A stretch of 64,000 nt of DNA, taken from positions 1,116,001 through 1,180,000 of the forward strand of contig CAWIPO010000008.1 in the NCBI GenBank assembly GCA_963838095.1, read 5' to 3'. Source of the DNA: CAWCGU01 sp963838095. GTDB lineage: Bacteria > Actinomycetota > Thermoleophilia > Solirubrobacterales > 70-9. How positions within the stretch are numbered: position 1 is the first letter of the stretch; every line of letters begins with the position of its first letter. The notes beneath the pieces were generated by a model. It worked only from the letters and a program-made list of their open reading frames with translations. It ran no database searches and was not told the origin of the DNA. The position numbers were made by a program, and so were the translations under genes. This document shows positions 1 through 10,515 of the stretch, in pieces.

Positions 1-181
1 TGTGTCCGCGGACGGGGCCCGCCTTGCAGCTCACCTCCGGATTCTTGAAGTCACGGCTGCGCAGCAGCTCAATGGTGTGCCCGACAGCGGCCCGGTGCCC
101 GCGGTGGCCGAGCGCATCGACCGGGAGCATCGCGGCTCCCATCGCGATCACCAGCATTGAGACAAGCAGTGGCCCCCTCAT
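1..181 (-). CDS. Secreted protein, N-terminal part (runs off the window)
   Basis: A reading frame starts at an ATG at 181 and runs out of the window at position 1. The first 25 or so residues form a plausible signal peptide (MRGPLLVSMLVIAMGAAML), followed by a His/Arg-rich stretch. Its ATG overlaps the stop of the upstream glycosyltransferase as ATGA, which points to translational coupling in one operon with it. The visible 60 residues match no family I recognise, so export from the cytoplasm is the only functional statement. An exopolysaccharide-associated role is inference from position. Confidence 0.5.
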   Translation of the reverse strand, partial: MRGPLLVSMLVIAMGAAMLPVDALGHRGHRAAVGHTIELLRSRDFKNPEVSCKAGPVRGH

Positions 182-1356
182 CGGGACCAGGGTAAACCGG
201 CGCGCTCGAGAACAGGTGCCATCCGCTCGACGACGTGGTCCCACGTCAGGCTCCGCTCGACCCACTGCCGGCCCGAGGAGCCGATCCTCCGGGCGAGCTC
301 GTAGTCGGTCAGCAGCTCGAGCAGGGAGTCGGCAAGCGCATTCGGGTCGTTCGGCGGCACCAGCAGTCCGGCCCTCCCCTCGTCCAGTATCTCCGGGATC
401 GCCTGAACCTCGCTGCCCACACAGGGAATGCCATGAGCCATCGCCTCGGCCAGGACCAGGCCGAAGGGCTCGTAACGAGAGGGAAGGCAGAAGACCCTGG
501 CTGAGCGATAGAGCTGCGCGAGGCGCCGGCGATCGAAGACCTTCCCATGGACGACCACGCGCTCGATGTCGAAGCGATCCGTGACCCCGACCAGATCAAG
601 CCTGGCCTCCGGTAGCTGTTCGCGGACCTGCTCGAATGCCCGCAACAGGACGTCGCCGCCCTTGCGCTCGAAGTCTCTGCCCACGAACAGGATCGTCGGG
701 TCTCGGGAGGGCTCTCCGTTGTCTGGCAGCGAATCGAAATTGAGGCCGCCGCCGACCACCGTCAGCCGAGAGGGGTCGATGTCGTAGTCGTCCACGAGAG
801 AGTCTCCTACCGACTCGTTCATGAGGAAGAGATGAAACGCGTCCTCGTACATGCCGCGCTCTAGCGCGAGCAGCTCTGCGCGTTCGCGGCTCGCGAACGG
901 CATCCATGCGGGCCAGCCCCGCTCAGCCATCAGGCGCGTCTGGTCGACGTAGATCGCGTAGGGCCGGGGCTGGCCGGATGCCCAACCGAAAACCTGGATC
1001 GCGAGGTCAAAGTCCGGGACGAATTCTGACGCGCGCCGGCCGAGCGTCCTCGACAGCGCCCGGTGCGCAAGCCGGCTGGTGTGGAAGCGGGCGCGCCATG
1101 TGTCCCGTGAGGGACGAAAGCTCGCCGCGGCGATCGCCATGCGCTGGAAGCCATGGAGCGCGTAGTCGATGCTTCCGACCACCTCGAAGCGCCTGCCGAG
1201 CGCCTCGAACAGGTAGCGGGGGATGCCTGAGAGGGCACTCGCACGCTCGCCTTCGACGAGACCCAGGATTCGCACCGAGGCGCGACTGTCTCGGCCTTCA
1301 CCCGCCACAGGGGCGGGCAACCTACCAGCTTCGCCGGGGGGTACCATTAGCATCAA
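178..1356 (-). CDS. Glycosyltransferase family 4 (GT-B fold)
   Basis: An intact 392-residue glycosyltransferase. The C-terminal half has the GT4 signature: ILFVGRDFERKGGDVLLRAF around residues 230-250, then the donor-binding PSRYEPFGLVLAEAMAHG block near 300, where the second Glu is expected to contact the nucleotide-sugar. The N-terminal half is the more variable acceptor-binding Rossmann domain. It probably adds a sugar to a lipid-linked glycan on the cytoplasmic face of the membrane. The gene diverges from the flippase gene at 1400 and its stop overlaps the next gene on its strand. Sugar specificity cannot be read from sequence. The true start may be an internal Met or Val, since the first 25 residues do not look like a GT4 N-terminus. 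Confidence 0.85.
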   Translation of the reverse strand: MMLMVPPGEAGRLPAPVAGEGRDSRASVRILGLVEGERASALSGIPRYLFEALGRRFEVVGSIDYALHGFQRMAIAAASFRPSRDTWRARFHTSRLAHRALSRTLGRRASEFVPDFDLAIQVFGWASGQPRPYAIYVDQTRLMAERGWPAWMPFASRERAELLALERGMYEDAFHLFLMNESVGDSLVDDYDIDPSRLTVVGGGLNFDSLPDNGEPSRDPTILFVGRDFERKGGDVLLRAFEQVREQLPEARLDLVGVTDRFDIERVVVHGKVFDRRRLAQLYRSARVFCLPSRYEPFGLVLAEAMAHGIPCVGSEVQAIPEILDEGRAGLLVPPNDPNALADSLLELLTDYELARRIGSSGRQWVERSLTWDHVVERMAPVLERAGLPWSR

Positions 1357-1399
1357 CCCGAATGGGGCTCAGACTCGGCAGGGGCGGGCATAGGGACTG

Positions 1400-2822
1400 A
1401 TGGCGGCACCTGGACTCCGTCAGCGCCTTGTCAAAGGTGCTCAGGCGCAGGCGTTCGGCCACGCCGTTCGAGTGCTGGTCCAGGTAGGCGGGGTCGCGAT
1501 CCTGGTCGGCACCTGGGGTCTCAACCTCTACGGCGAATGGCTGATCCTCGCCGCCGTGCCCGCGCTACTTGACCTTCAGCGACATCGGGCTGTTCGCGGC
1601 GTCGTCCAACGAGATGATCATGGCGGTGCAGCGCGGGGAGCGCGACGAGGCGCTCGGCGTGTTTCAGGCCGTGTCGAGAGTTGTGCTCTTCCTCACCGGG
1701 GCGCTGGTGGTCGCGTTGCCAGTGATCGCCGCGGTCGTCCCGTTGGCGTCGTGGCTGAACCTGAACACGATCGACGAGTTCACGGCCGCCTGGGTGATGG
1801 TGGCGCTGGGCCTGAGCATGCTGCTGATGACCTACGCGACCCTGCTCTGGGGGGGCTTCGCATGCGAGGGCCGTTACGGAGAGGCCGGGATCGCGCAGGC
1901 GGGGATACTCCTTGTTCGAGTTCTTCGCCCTGGCGGCGGTCGTCCTCGCCGGCGGCGGCCCCGCCCTGGCGGCCACCGCGATGCTGGGCATGCGCATGGT
2001 GGGCACCGTGGGAATGCTGATCTGGATGAAGCGCTTTTCCTCCTGGCTCCACTTCGGGAGGCCCGCCGGCTTCGGTCGAACGCTGAGACGGCTCAGTCAG
2101 TCCGGCGCTTGCCTCCGCCGCCTTCCCCGCGGCCTTCGCGCTCAATGTCCAGGGGATGGTAATTCTCGTCGGGGTGGCCACGACCCCGGCGGGAGCCGCC
2201 ATCTTTTCGACCCTGCGAACGATAAGCCGCGCGGTGATCCAGATCCTGGGCTCGGTGTTCGCCGTGGTCTCGCCAGAGATCTCTAGGGCATACGCGCTGA
2301 AGGACGCCGATCTTCTCCGCACCATCCACCGGCGCGCCTGTCAGACAGCCGTCTGGCTCGCGACGCCGATCCTGATCGTTCTCGCCGTTTTCGGAGACAC
2401 GATCATCAGCGCGTGGACCTCCGGCGCGGTGTCCGCTGAAGGGGCGCTCCTGTATCTGTTCCTGATTGTCGTCAGCAATTGATTTGCTCTGGTTAACGAG
2501 CCTCGCCGTCCTCTTCGGCACCAACCGCCACCAGCGCGCCGCTGTGCACTACTTGGTCGCATCCGTCATCGCCCTGCCGATCGCGTACGTGATGCTCGAG
2601 GCGTGGGGGCTCGACGGGGCGGCGTTGGCACTGGTCCTGCTCGAGAGCTACATGCTGGTAGTAGTGCTTCGGCAGGCCCTGCCCGCGGCACACGACACCC
2701 TCCGCGGGTGGCTCGGCGCCTTGATTCGGCCGCCCACCTTCATCGTCAGCCGCCATCGGGCTCAAGCAGGCTCCGCGGCCACTCCCCCGGGCATCGGAGA
2801 GCAGGCGCCGTTCATGGAGTGA
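1400..2822 (+). CDS. Wzx/MATE-like oligosaccharide flippase (several frameshifts)
   Basis: Five overlapping frame segments in the same direction (from 1400, 1569, 1912, 2156 and 2466) join into one hydrophobic protein of about 470 residues with repeated membrane helices. These include VVLFLTGALVVALPVIAAVV, then a segment around 2160-2480 with an arginine-bearing loop (FSTLRTISRAVIQILGSVFA), as in polysaccharide biosynthesis (PST/MATE) flippases. Such proteins move undecaprenyl-linked repeat units across the membrane. The context of glycosyltransferases and a Wzc-like kinase supports this. At least four single-base shifts interrupt the gene. They may be consensus errors, as neighbouring essential genes show the same damage, or true decay. 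It converges with the broken rmlD 16 bp downstream. Confidence 0.7.
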
Positions 2823-2838
2823 GTCCCGGCACGCCGGG

Positions 2839-3600
2839 CTACGCCGCGACGCCTGCCCGCGACATGTAGTCCACCAGCGCCTCGCGCCACGGACGCAGTG
2901 CTGTCAGCCCCAGGTTTCAGCCCGCGGGCGGGCGGGACTCCGTTCAGCGGACGGTCCGGACCACCGGGGGGATCGTCGTCTTCACGGCCTCGATCTCGAT
3001 CTCCACGCCTGGATTTCCATGTGCCTCGGTGAACCCCACGAGCTGGCCTCCTGTGCCGTCAGAGGCAGACCCCTGCGTCATGCTCGACCGCCTCAAGAAG
3101 CCGGGGCCGTCCGCCGTGAACTCGGCTGCAGGAGCTGGTCGGCGACCATCTCAGCTGCTGCTGCTGCTGCTGCTCGCGGCCGCGCTGGGATGCGCTGGAC
3201 AAAGTTGCCGCTTCGAGGCGCTCCCATGCAGTCCTAGAGGCCGGCGGTGCGCACGATCAACGAGTCGTCGCAATACGTTTGGCCGCGTACTCGCCGGCGA
3301 GCTGGTCAGTGCGTAGATGGAGCGCGGCTCGGGCACGTCCTCCTCCCCATAGGCTCGTCGCGGCGACCGTCGAAAACGTAGTTCGTGGACACGTGCACGA
3401 GCCTTACCCGCGCCGAGCGAGATCGCGTACCGCGATCACATTCGTCGCCCAAGCTGAGTCGGGCTCGCACTCGCAGACATCGACGTTGTGGAAGGCGGCG
3501 CAGTTGAGACCTCGGTTGGACTTGAAGGACCGGTCGACGGCGGCGTCCGGCTCGCCGTGGGTGTACCGGCGCACGTTGTAGAGATCGAATCAGGAGCCCG
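2839..3600 (-). pseudogene. dTDP-4-dehydrorhamnose reductase remnant (rmlD/rfbD), heavily frameshifted
   Basis: No long frame survives, but reading all three minus frames gives RmlD blocks in the right order. GLNCAAFHNVDVCE (compare the family's NCAA..VD.aE) lies at 3440-3510, LVHVSTNYVFDG at 3365-3400, the active-site YALT and LAGEY pieces at 3270-3320, SLIVRTAG at 3240-3260, MVADQLLQP at 3125-3150, and the C-terminal LGLTALRPWREALVDYMS ending at a TAG at 2839-2841. The enzyme would reduce dTDP-4-dehydro-L-rhamnose to dTDP-L-rhamnose. At least six shifts and no recoverable N-terminus make this the worst-preserved gene in the window. A second, intact homologue lies at 22,992-23,834. Confidence 0.7.
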
Positions 3601-3814
3601 ACGATCCCGGGGCCCCCCTCGAGGTAGCGGCGCCGGCAATCTCCTCGACATCCGGCGGCCCGAGGTGCACGATGAACCCGCCCCCTGTCAGCGCCTCGAC
3701 CAGCGGGGGCCAGATCAGCGCCTCCGTGCGTCCGCCGCGAAGATCCTTGAGAAACGCGTTGCTGAAGAACGCAGTCTCGGCGACATCTCGGTCCGGAAGC
3801 GTGAGCTCGTTCAT
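3590..3814 (-). CDS. Unrecognised short reading frame in the polysaccharide locus
   Basis: A 74-codon frame beginning MNELTLPDRDVAETAFFSNA and containing a hydrophobic ALTGGGFIVHLGPPDVEEI stretch. It lies between the GT2 gene and the rmlD remnant on the same strand and has amino-acid composition like real protein. It matches no family I can name. Since its neighbours on both sides are frameshifted, it is probably a fragment of a larger gene covering roughly 3,600-3,920, perhaps even the displaced N-terminal part of the rmlD unit. Confidence 0.3.
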   Translation of the reverse strand: MNELTLPDRDVAETAFFSNAFLKDLRGGRTEALIWPPLVEALTGGGFIVHLGPPDVEEIAGAATSRGAPGSSGS

Positions 3815-3928
3815 GGTCGGCCTCGAGGTCAGCCGCGGCGGTGGGCCCGGACGTCGACGTTACGAAGCCGTCGAGGTGGGTGTCCCCGAGCCGAGGTGGT
3901 CGAGGAAGGCCATGATTGGTCAGGCCGA

Positions 3929-4805
3929 CTAGCTCGGTCGGTCCTTGCCGCGCGCACCTCGGAGTCGGCGTGACGCCCTGAGCACCGGTTCGAGATAGAG
4001 GCGGCGCGCAACGTAGAGCTCGACCATGTCTTGGTAGACGCCAAGTAGAAGCTGACCCGGAGCTTGACCCCGAGGGCGGGACTGCACGGCTCCCAGAGGC
4101 TTGTTCCCGAGCGTCGGACGAAGAGGCCGCCCCGTAGGGGAGGGCAAGGACGGGAGAGAGCCGCGATTGAGCACCCGGCGGCGGTGGGCCAGTCGGCCGG
4201 GCCCGTGTAGTTGAACGTGGGTAACTCTGCGAATGGGCGGGTCAGCTCGTTGCCGTGCAGCCGAGCCCACCGTCGCTGCTTGGTCATCGCGGTCTTCCAG
4301 GTGAAGTTGTTGTAGGCGGGCTGGTGGTGGAGGACCTCGGGACGGGCCTCTATGCGTCCGTGGACCTCGGGGCCGTTTTGGATCGCCCCGACCAGTGCGA
4401 TTGCCGAGCGGCGCATCAGGACCACGCGAAGGGGGCCGTCCTCGGTGAGCGCCCGCCGTCCGTCCCAGATCGGCCAGACGAACTTGTAGGCGTTGACGTC
4501 GGTACGAGCCAGTGAGCTCCGGGAAGCACCGCCGCCATCTCGGGAGAGAGGAACTCGTCGGCGTCGATCGCAAGCAGCCACTCGCCGCGAGCCTGCTGGT
4601 AGGCGAACACCCGATGGCCCTCCGCATGTCCAACGAAGGGCCGCTCGAACACGCGCTGGGTGTAGCGGCGGGCGATGTCCAGCGTGCGGTCCGCACAGGG
4701 ACCGTCGTGAACGACGATGATCTCCCCGTCCAGCCCGGCAAGCGACCGCAGGCATCGTTCGACGATCGCCTCCTCGTTGTGCACCACCAGGCAGGCCGAA
4801 ACCAA
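3929..4805 (-). CDS. Glycosyltransferase family 2, WaaE/KdtX-like (frameshifted)
   Basis: The N-terminal segment (start at 4805) carries a GT-A nucleotide-binding motif, VSACLVVHNEEAIVERCLRS, then EIIVVHDGPCADRT and the DXD-type WLLAIDADEFLSPEM that binds metal and donor sugar. The frame shifts near 4500 into KFVWPIWDGRRALTEDGP and FNYTGPADWP, and again near 4060 into LLGVYQDMVELYVARRLY, ending at 3929. The reassembled protein of about 290 residues resembles the WaaE-type beta-glycosyltransferases used in lipopolysaccharide and exopolysaccharide assembly. It diverges from the GT2 gene at 4850. The acceptor sugar is unknown. Confidence 0.75.
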
Positions 4806-4849
4806 GTGGGGAGCCTAGCGGGCCGTACTGGCTACGATTCGCCGCCGCA

Positions 4850-5802
4850 ATGAGCGTTGGTACCGGCATCGGCAAGCATCCGCACGTCGCGGTCGTGATC
4901 CCCACCTGGAACCACGTCGACGAAACCCTGGGCTGCCTCGAGGTCCTCTCGCGGTCGGACTGGCCGGCGATGACGACGATCGTCGTCGACAACGGCTCGG
5001 AGGAGGAGGTCGAAGCCACGGTCCGCGCGCGCTTCCCGGACGTGCTCGTGATCCGCAATCCGATCCAACCTCGGCTTTGCCGGCGGCATGAACGTGGGCA
5101 TGCGCCGCGCGCTCGAGCTCGATGCCGACTACATCCTGCTGCTGAACAACGACACCGTCGTCGACGAAGCGATGGTGCGGGCGCTGGTCGAGGCCGCTCG
5201 AGCACGACCCGACGCCGGCATCATCAGCCCGCTCGAGTTCTTCCGCAACGAGCCGGACGTGATCTCCAGCGCCGGCCTCCGCTGCGATCCGCGTCATGCC
5301 TATCAGGGAGGTCACCTCGGCATCCACCAGCGCGACCGCGGCCAGTTCAACGGCATTCGCGAGGTGGAGGCCTCCCCGGGCACGGCGATGTTCGTCCCCG
5401 CCGACGTCGTGCGCGAGGTCGGGATGCTCGACGAGCAGCTCTTCCTGATCACGGAGGACGTCGACTGGTCGCTGCGCATGCGCAGCTCGGGCAGACGCGT
5501 CTATGTCACATCCGATGCGCGCATCTGGCACGGGGTGGCGACCACGTTCGGAGGCAAGGACTCTCCCCTGATGACCTATTACCACGCGCGAAACAGCTTC
5601 GTGGTCACCGCCCGCCACGCGCCGATGCGGGGGTTCCGTGCGTTGCTGCGCCATCTCGAGATCCTGTTCGCGAACCTGATTCATGCCGCTGCGCTGCCGG
5701 CGGCCACTGGCGAACGTTCGCGCGGTTCTCGCCGGGTGGCGCGACTACCGCCGCGGTCGGCTCGGCCCCCACCCCGACTCGCTTCGCCCCCAAGCGGACT
5801 GA
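4850..5802 (+). CDS. Glycosyltransferase family 2, rhamnosyltransferase-like (two frameshifts)
   Basis: The first frame gives HVAVVIPTWNHVDETLGCLE and TTIVVDNGSEE, the classical GT2 start. A one-base shift near 5070 moves to the frame with NLGFAGGMNVGMRRALE, YILLLNNDTVVD (the DXD equivalent) and GTAMFVPADVVREVGMLDE, followed by EDVDWSLRMRSSGRRVYV. A second shift near 5705 restores a natural C-terminus (VRAVLAGWRDYRRGRLG) with stop at 5800-5802. The order of blocks matches the rhamnosyltransferase-like GT2 group, which transfers sugars to lipid-linked glycans at the inner membrane face. A dTDP-rhamnose donor is plausible given the rmlD genes, but is inference. Confidence 0.8.
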
Positions 5803-5839
5803 GTGACCACTGAGTACACAGGTCGACCGCGGTGACCCG

Positions 5840-7304
5840 CTGAGCGCACCGAAATCGTGGTCACATCGAGCGGGTTCCACAAGACCCACGTGACCGCGGC
5901 GGCGTGCTGAAGCCAGCGATCGCGGTCTTCTCGCGCTCGCGATCACGGGTGCGTATCCGACCGAGCGCGTGCAGCGTGTCGCCGAGCGCCTGGGGGTTGC
6001 GGGCAAGGGGCGGATCGCACGGCTGATGGAGCGAGGGGAGGCGATTCCGGAGCAGAGGGTGCAGCCGCTCTTCCTCCCGGAGCTGCTGGACGAGGCGGCG
6101 CGCGTGCTCACCCGGCTTCCCCTGGTTCGCGGGTTGTACGGCCACCTGAGCGCCCTCACCTGGCGGCTGTACGGCCGGCTCGCTGCTCGCACAGCTGGAG
6201 GCGTGTCGGCGGCGCCAGGATCTATCTCTTCCGGGCTGGATTCGGCGGCGCCTCGATTCGAACGGGCCCGGGAGCTCGGGATGGTGGCTCTGTGCGATCA
6301 CGCGTATCCGCATCCAGCGCTGCTCGAGGAGCTCGTCGAAAATCGCGGCCGAGCTGCGCAGGAGCGCCGATGGCGCCGTGGCCGCGGCCGGACACCCGCC
6401 CGGTGATCCCACCCTGCGTGCGATCCAGGCCGACATCGAGCGCTCAGATGCCGTTCTCGTCAACTCCGAGTTCGTGAAGGAGAACTTCCTCGCGCTCGGC
6501 TGGCCGGCCGAGAGCATCCACGTCGTCTATCTCGGAGTCGACGACAACTTCCTGCCGCGGGCTGAGGCGATCCGCCGCCGGCCGAGCACAGGGAGGCTCC
6601 AGCTTCTGTTCGCCGGACGGCTCGAGAGGCGCAAGGGAGCGGATGTGCTGGTCGAAGCGCTGCGTGCGCTTGGCGATCACGTGGACTGGGAGCTGCTCGT
6701 CGCCGGCCCGGTGACCGCGGAGATCCAGGCGGATCACGGGCCGTTCCTTGGCGATGAGCGCGTCAGGCTGCTGGGAACGCTCCGCCGCCCCGAGCTGATG
6801 AAGCAGATGATGTCGGCGCCGGTTTTCGTCTTTCCGTCCTACGCGGAGGGCTCGGCACGCGTGGTGTTCGAGGCGCTGGCCTGCGGCTGCTACGTGATCA
6901 CCACGCCGAACTCGGGGTCGATCGTCGAGGACGGCGTCCACGGCGCGCTGATTCCGTCCGGGGACGCCGAGAGCCTCGCGAAGGCGATTGCGGCGGCGGA
7001 CCGCGACCGCGAGATGGTCGCCGAGGTCGGAACCCGGAACGCCGAGGTCGTCGCGAGCCACTACCGGCAGGTTGACTACGGCAACGCCCTCGCCGCTGTG
7101 TACGACAAGCTCGTCGCCGCCCGCAACTGGCCCGTAGTCAGCGGGCTTGCCGGCGAATGCTCTCGGCTCAGCCGTCGCGCAGCCCGCAAAGGAGCAGGTT
7201 GGTGGCGCCGAACAGCGGATGGAACCAGGTCGCCGGGAGCCGGAATCGTCGGCACGAAGAACGTCCGGTCCGCCCAGTCGTTGAGCTGCTCGAGCGAGTC
7301 GTAG
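5840..7304 (+). CDS. Glycosyltransferase family 4 (frameshifted N-terminal half)
   Basis: The protein appears to begin near 5840 (EIVVTSSGFHKTHVTAAA), shifts near 5895 into ITGAYPTERVQRVAERLGV, and shifts twice more before the clean segment from about 6378. That segment has ERSDAVLVNSEFVKENFLAL, LQLLFAGRLERRKGADVLVE and FVFPSYAEGSARVVFEALAC, the GT-B donor-site E-x7-E region. GT4 enzymes act on lipid-linked acceptors in the cytoplasm. The open frame runs to 7304, but this overlaps the convergent methyltransferase by 137 bp. With one further shift near 7120 the gene would end at 7137, which is more likely. Confidence 0.75.
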
Positions 7305-7945
7305 AGGCTGTACGAATACGCCACCCCCCCATCACCCTCGGTGAGGTGGTAGGCCCTGCCGCGATTGGCGAGCCGATACACCGTTGACCACAGCCCGAGC
7401 CTGTACAGCGTGTACTTCGCCGCGCGGTGGAACGGCCGGCCGTTGGCGAACCGGTTCTCATCGGAAAGGAACACCGCTCGCCGCGCGACCCGCGTCATCT
7501 CTTTGACGATCGCATTCGGGTCCGCGACGTGATGCAGCATCCCAAGCTCGCAGACCGCATCGAAGGAATCGTCCGGAAACGGCAGTGCGTCTCCCCGCGC
7601 CTCGACGATGCAGCCGGGCGGCACGCCGTGGACTCGTTCCGCCTGATCGATCATCGCTCGCACCGGCTCGATGCCGCGAACCTCCAGCTCCTTGCCGTGG
7701 CGGTGGATGAAATGCCTCACTCCACGGCCGGTGCCGGACCCGATATCGAGCACGCTGCCGTACCCGTATCCATCGATCAGAGCTGAGATGAAGTCGAGGG
7801 CGACGAAGTGCTCGTCTCCTTCGCGGACCATCTCTTCGTCGTAGAGCCCTGCCGTTGCGGTATAGAACTCGTGCTGCAGCTGCTCCGGAGATACACGCGC
7901 CCTGGGGTGGCGACGCCGCAGGCCTAATGCTCTCATCGGCAGCAT
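7168..7945 (-). CDS. Class I SAM-dependent methyltransferase (C-terminal frameshift)
   Basis: The N-terminal two thirds contain the SAM-binding motif I SVLDIGSGTGRGVRHF near residue 60, an acidic post-I GIEP, LPFPDDSFDAVCELGMLHHV (motif II region) and an Arg-rich helix after it, as in the Methyltransf_11/UbiE-like group. A shift near 7240 moves the true C-terminus into another frame (LPATWFHPLFGATNLLLCGL), ending at 7168 and giving about 258 residues. It sits among glycosyltransferases, so methylation of a glycan or its lipid carrier is likely, but the substrate is not determinable. It converges with the GT4 gene. Confidence 0.75.
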
Positions 7946-7969
7946 CGTAGATCGTTAGGCTCCCGTGGA

Positions 7970-8708
7970 GTGAGCGTGTTCCGAGCGATGGCCCGCCGCG
8001 TTCGTGCGGGCTATCGCTATGGGGTCCTGCCCCCGCCGGCCTTGAGCGCGCGCCACGCGGAGAGGTCGATGATCTACTCCTCCGACGACGACGTCGGGCC
8101 CTCCGAGCGCCTGGTCTCGGTCGCCCTCGAGGCGATCGGGTACGCCAGGGACGCAGATCTGGATCAGCTTGGCGCCCGCGAGGCCGGCTCGCCCAGGCTG
8201 GCGAATCAGTGGCCGGGAGAGCACTACCGCCTGCTGGCTGGCATCGTCTCGGCGCTGAAGCCGCGGCTGGTCGTGGAGATCGGAACCGGTAGCGGGCTCT
8301 CCGCGCTGACGATGCTCTCGGCGATCCCGAGCGACGCTCGCCTCGTCAGCTTCGACATCGTGCCCTGGAAGCAATACCCGGGAGGCGTGCTCCGCGATCA
8401 GGATTTCGCCGATGGGCGCCTGGAGCAGCTGATCGAGGATTTGACCAGCCCGGAGATCGCCGAGGACCGGGGTGGCCTACTCGCTCAGGCGGACTTTGTC
8501 TTCGCCGACGCAGCCAAGGACGGCGTCCAGGAGGAACGCTTCCTTCGAGCTATTCGACAGGGTCGGGTTCGAGCGCGCGCCGATCGTGATGTTCGATGAC
8601 ATCCGCGTCTGGAACATGCTCGAGATCTGGCGCGGCATACGGCGGCCGAAGCTGGACCTGACTTCGTTCGGTCACTGGTCGGGAACCGGCCTGGTCGACT
8701 ACGGCTGA
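7970..8708 (+). CDS. Class I SAM methyltransferase, CmcI/TylF-like (one frameshift)
   Basis: A GTG start at 7970 leads to a frame with HYRLLAGIVSALKPRLVVEI followed by GTGSGLSALTML, which is motif I (VEIGTGSG). SFDIVPWKQYPGG and DFVFADAAKDG follow, the acidic motif that binds metal or SAM in O-methyltransferases. A single shift near 8545 continues into ELFDRVGFERAPIVMFDDIR and ends at 8708 (SFGHWSGTGLVDYG). Total length is about 245 residues. The VMFDD pattern near the C-terminus resembles metal-dependent O-methyltransferases of the rhamnosyl/CmcI type. It diverges from the methyltransferase at 7945 and lies in the polysaccharide locus, so a sugar hydroxyl is a plausible target. Confidence 0.7.
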
Positions 8709-8767
8709 CCGCAGTCCGGGCTCCTCAGTGGTGACGTCCCGTCAGGTTGTGGGCTGGAAGCTCGCGG

Positions 8768-10375
8768 CTATCGGGACACACCGCTTGGCGATCCCGGGTC
8801 GGATGGTGCGGACACCACCTGGGGGTGGCTGACCAAAGCCGAGTAGTAGCCGTAGTAGTAGCCCTCGCGACCCTTGCGGGCGCCCGTAACCACGAGACCG
8901 GTCGGGTGGGGCGGAAGGTGCTCGACCGCGGTCTTCGCTGCCAGCGCCTGCTCTCGCGTCGTCCGATCGAGGCGAATGCAGATCAGGGTGGCGTCGACCC
9001 GTGGAAGCACCTCGAGTGTGTCGCCGACGGGCAGCAGCGGGGCGCAGTCGAGGACGACTTGGTCGTAGACCTTTCCGACCTGCTGGAGAAAGCTCCCGAA
9101 TCGTTCTGAGCCCAGCAGCTCCGCCGGCATCGGCGACCAGGATCCGGAGACGATCACCGATAGCGCCGAGGCGAAGCTTGCGACATCGCTCTCGGGAGCG
9201 GGGCGTCCGTTCACCTGCCCGACTCTGCGCTCGATCGGGACCTGCTGGATCACCTCCGCGGGCTTGGCGTTGCCCGCAACCCAATCGCTCAGCCCCGGCT
9301 GGCCCTGGAGCTTGAAACGCTCGGCCAGCACCGGCCGGCGCAGGTCGCATTCGACCAGCAACACCCGCTTGCCCGCCAGCACCCCCGCGGTGGCGAGGCC
9401 GGCGGCGACCGTGGACTTACCCTCCTCCGCGAGCGGGCTGGTGATCGCGACGGTCTTCAGCGTGCGGTCCGGCGCCAGGAACTCCACGTTCGAGCGCAAG
9501 ATCCTGAACTGCTCGATGCCCTCATCGGAGCTTCCCTTGGCGCCGTTCTGGCTCAGGCCGACGCCACCGAGGGAGTCCTTGAGCACGTAGCCCAACATCG
9601 GGATGTGCAGCTGGTGCTGGACCTCGTGTGGGTCGGTGAGCCGCCTGTCCAGCGAGTCGCGGAGGAACGCGGCCAGGAGGCCGAAGATCAGACCCAGGAA
9701 GCAGCGCAAGAATCGTGTCTCGAACGGGCTTTGGCGACTCCGGAGAGCCGGGCGGGGTGGCGTAGCTCGCGACCGTGACGGGCCTGATCACCTCGGCAAG
9801 CGTGCGCAGCTGGTTGGCCGTCGCCAGCGTCTGGTTCCGGATCGGATCCTTCTTCTTCTCGTCCTCGACCGACTCCTCGAGCCGGTTGGCGATCACCAGG
9901 AGGCGTTGGCGCTCGGTGACCGTGACCACGTTGCGCGTTTGCACGGCGAAGGCGTTCGCGAGCTCAGCCGCCAAATCAGCGTTGTCCGCGCTGGTTTGGA
10001 GGTCGACCAGGTTGCTGTCGGGATCAACGGCCGTCTCCACGGAGGCCCGGATCTCGTCCCTCGTGAGGTCGGTCTTGACAGTCTTCGCGACGCGCTTCAC
10101 AACACGATCGGACGTGATCACCTCGGCCTCGGAGGCCGCGAGCTTGGCCGGCTCCGGCTGTGCGGCCGTGGGAATCGCCAGCGTGTTCAGATCCTTGCTG
10201 ATGTCGTTGAACTGAAGCTCGGACGACGCCAGGTAGGTGGGCTCCTTCTGGGTGCGAATAAGCTACCGCCGCGCCAGCTGCAATCAGCACCACGGCGATG
10301 ATCAGCCAGCCACTGGCGTCGCAGCAGCCGAAAGAAATCCCGAAGGATCTGAGGCTGGGTGACTTCCTTGTTCAT
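8768..10375 (-). CDS. Wzc-like chain-length determinant / tyrosine autokinase (frameshifted)
   Basis: The start at 10375 (MNKEVTQPQILRDFFRLLRR) is typical of Wzz-domain proteins. A first transmembrane helix follows (IAAGAAVAY, in another frame), then an extracytoplasmic coiled region around 9,800-10,120. After a shift near 9,720 comes the second helix (LGLIFGLLAAFLRDSLDRRL) and the cytoplasmic BY-kinase domain. That domain has Walker A TSPLAEEGKSTVAAGLA, the A' motif VLLVECDLRRP and Walker B VVLDCAPLLP. The tail contains a tyrosine cluster GYYYGYYS, the site such kinases autophosphorylate. The family controls polymer length and export of polysaccharide. Length of about 535 residues fits the fused Gram-positive/actinobacterial form. 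At least three shifts. Confidence 0.8.
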
Positions 10376-10515
10376 GAGGCCGTGAGAGTGGCACGGCTAA
10401 TGCCCGCCTGCTCCCAGGAAGTCAAAATACCAGGGTTCTCCGAAGCTCTCGCCGCATCAACCGGGGCGTGATCGGCTCGATTCATGCAATGCTCACACAC
10501 GGCGGGAGAGTGGGA

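Noticed and set aside
3149..3173. GCT/CTG triplet run as a microsatellite or regulatory repeat
   Set aside because: It falls within the rmlD remnant, where it encodes an Ala/Ser-rich loop, and it is short.
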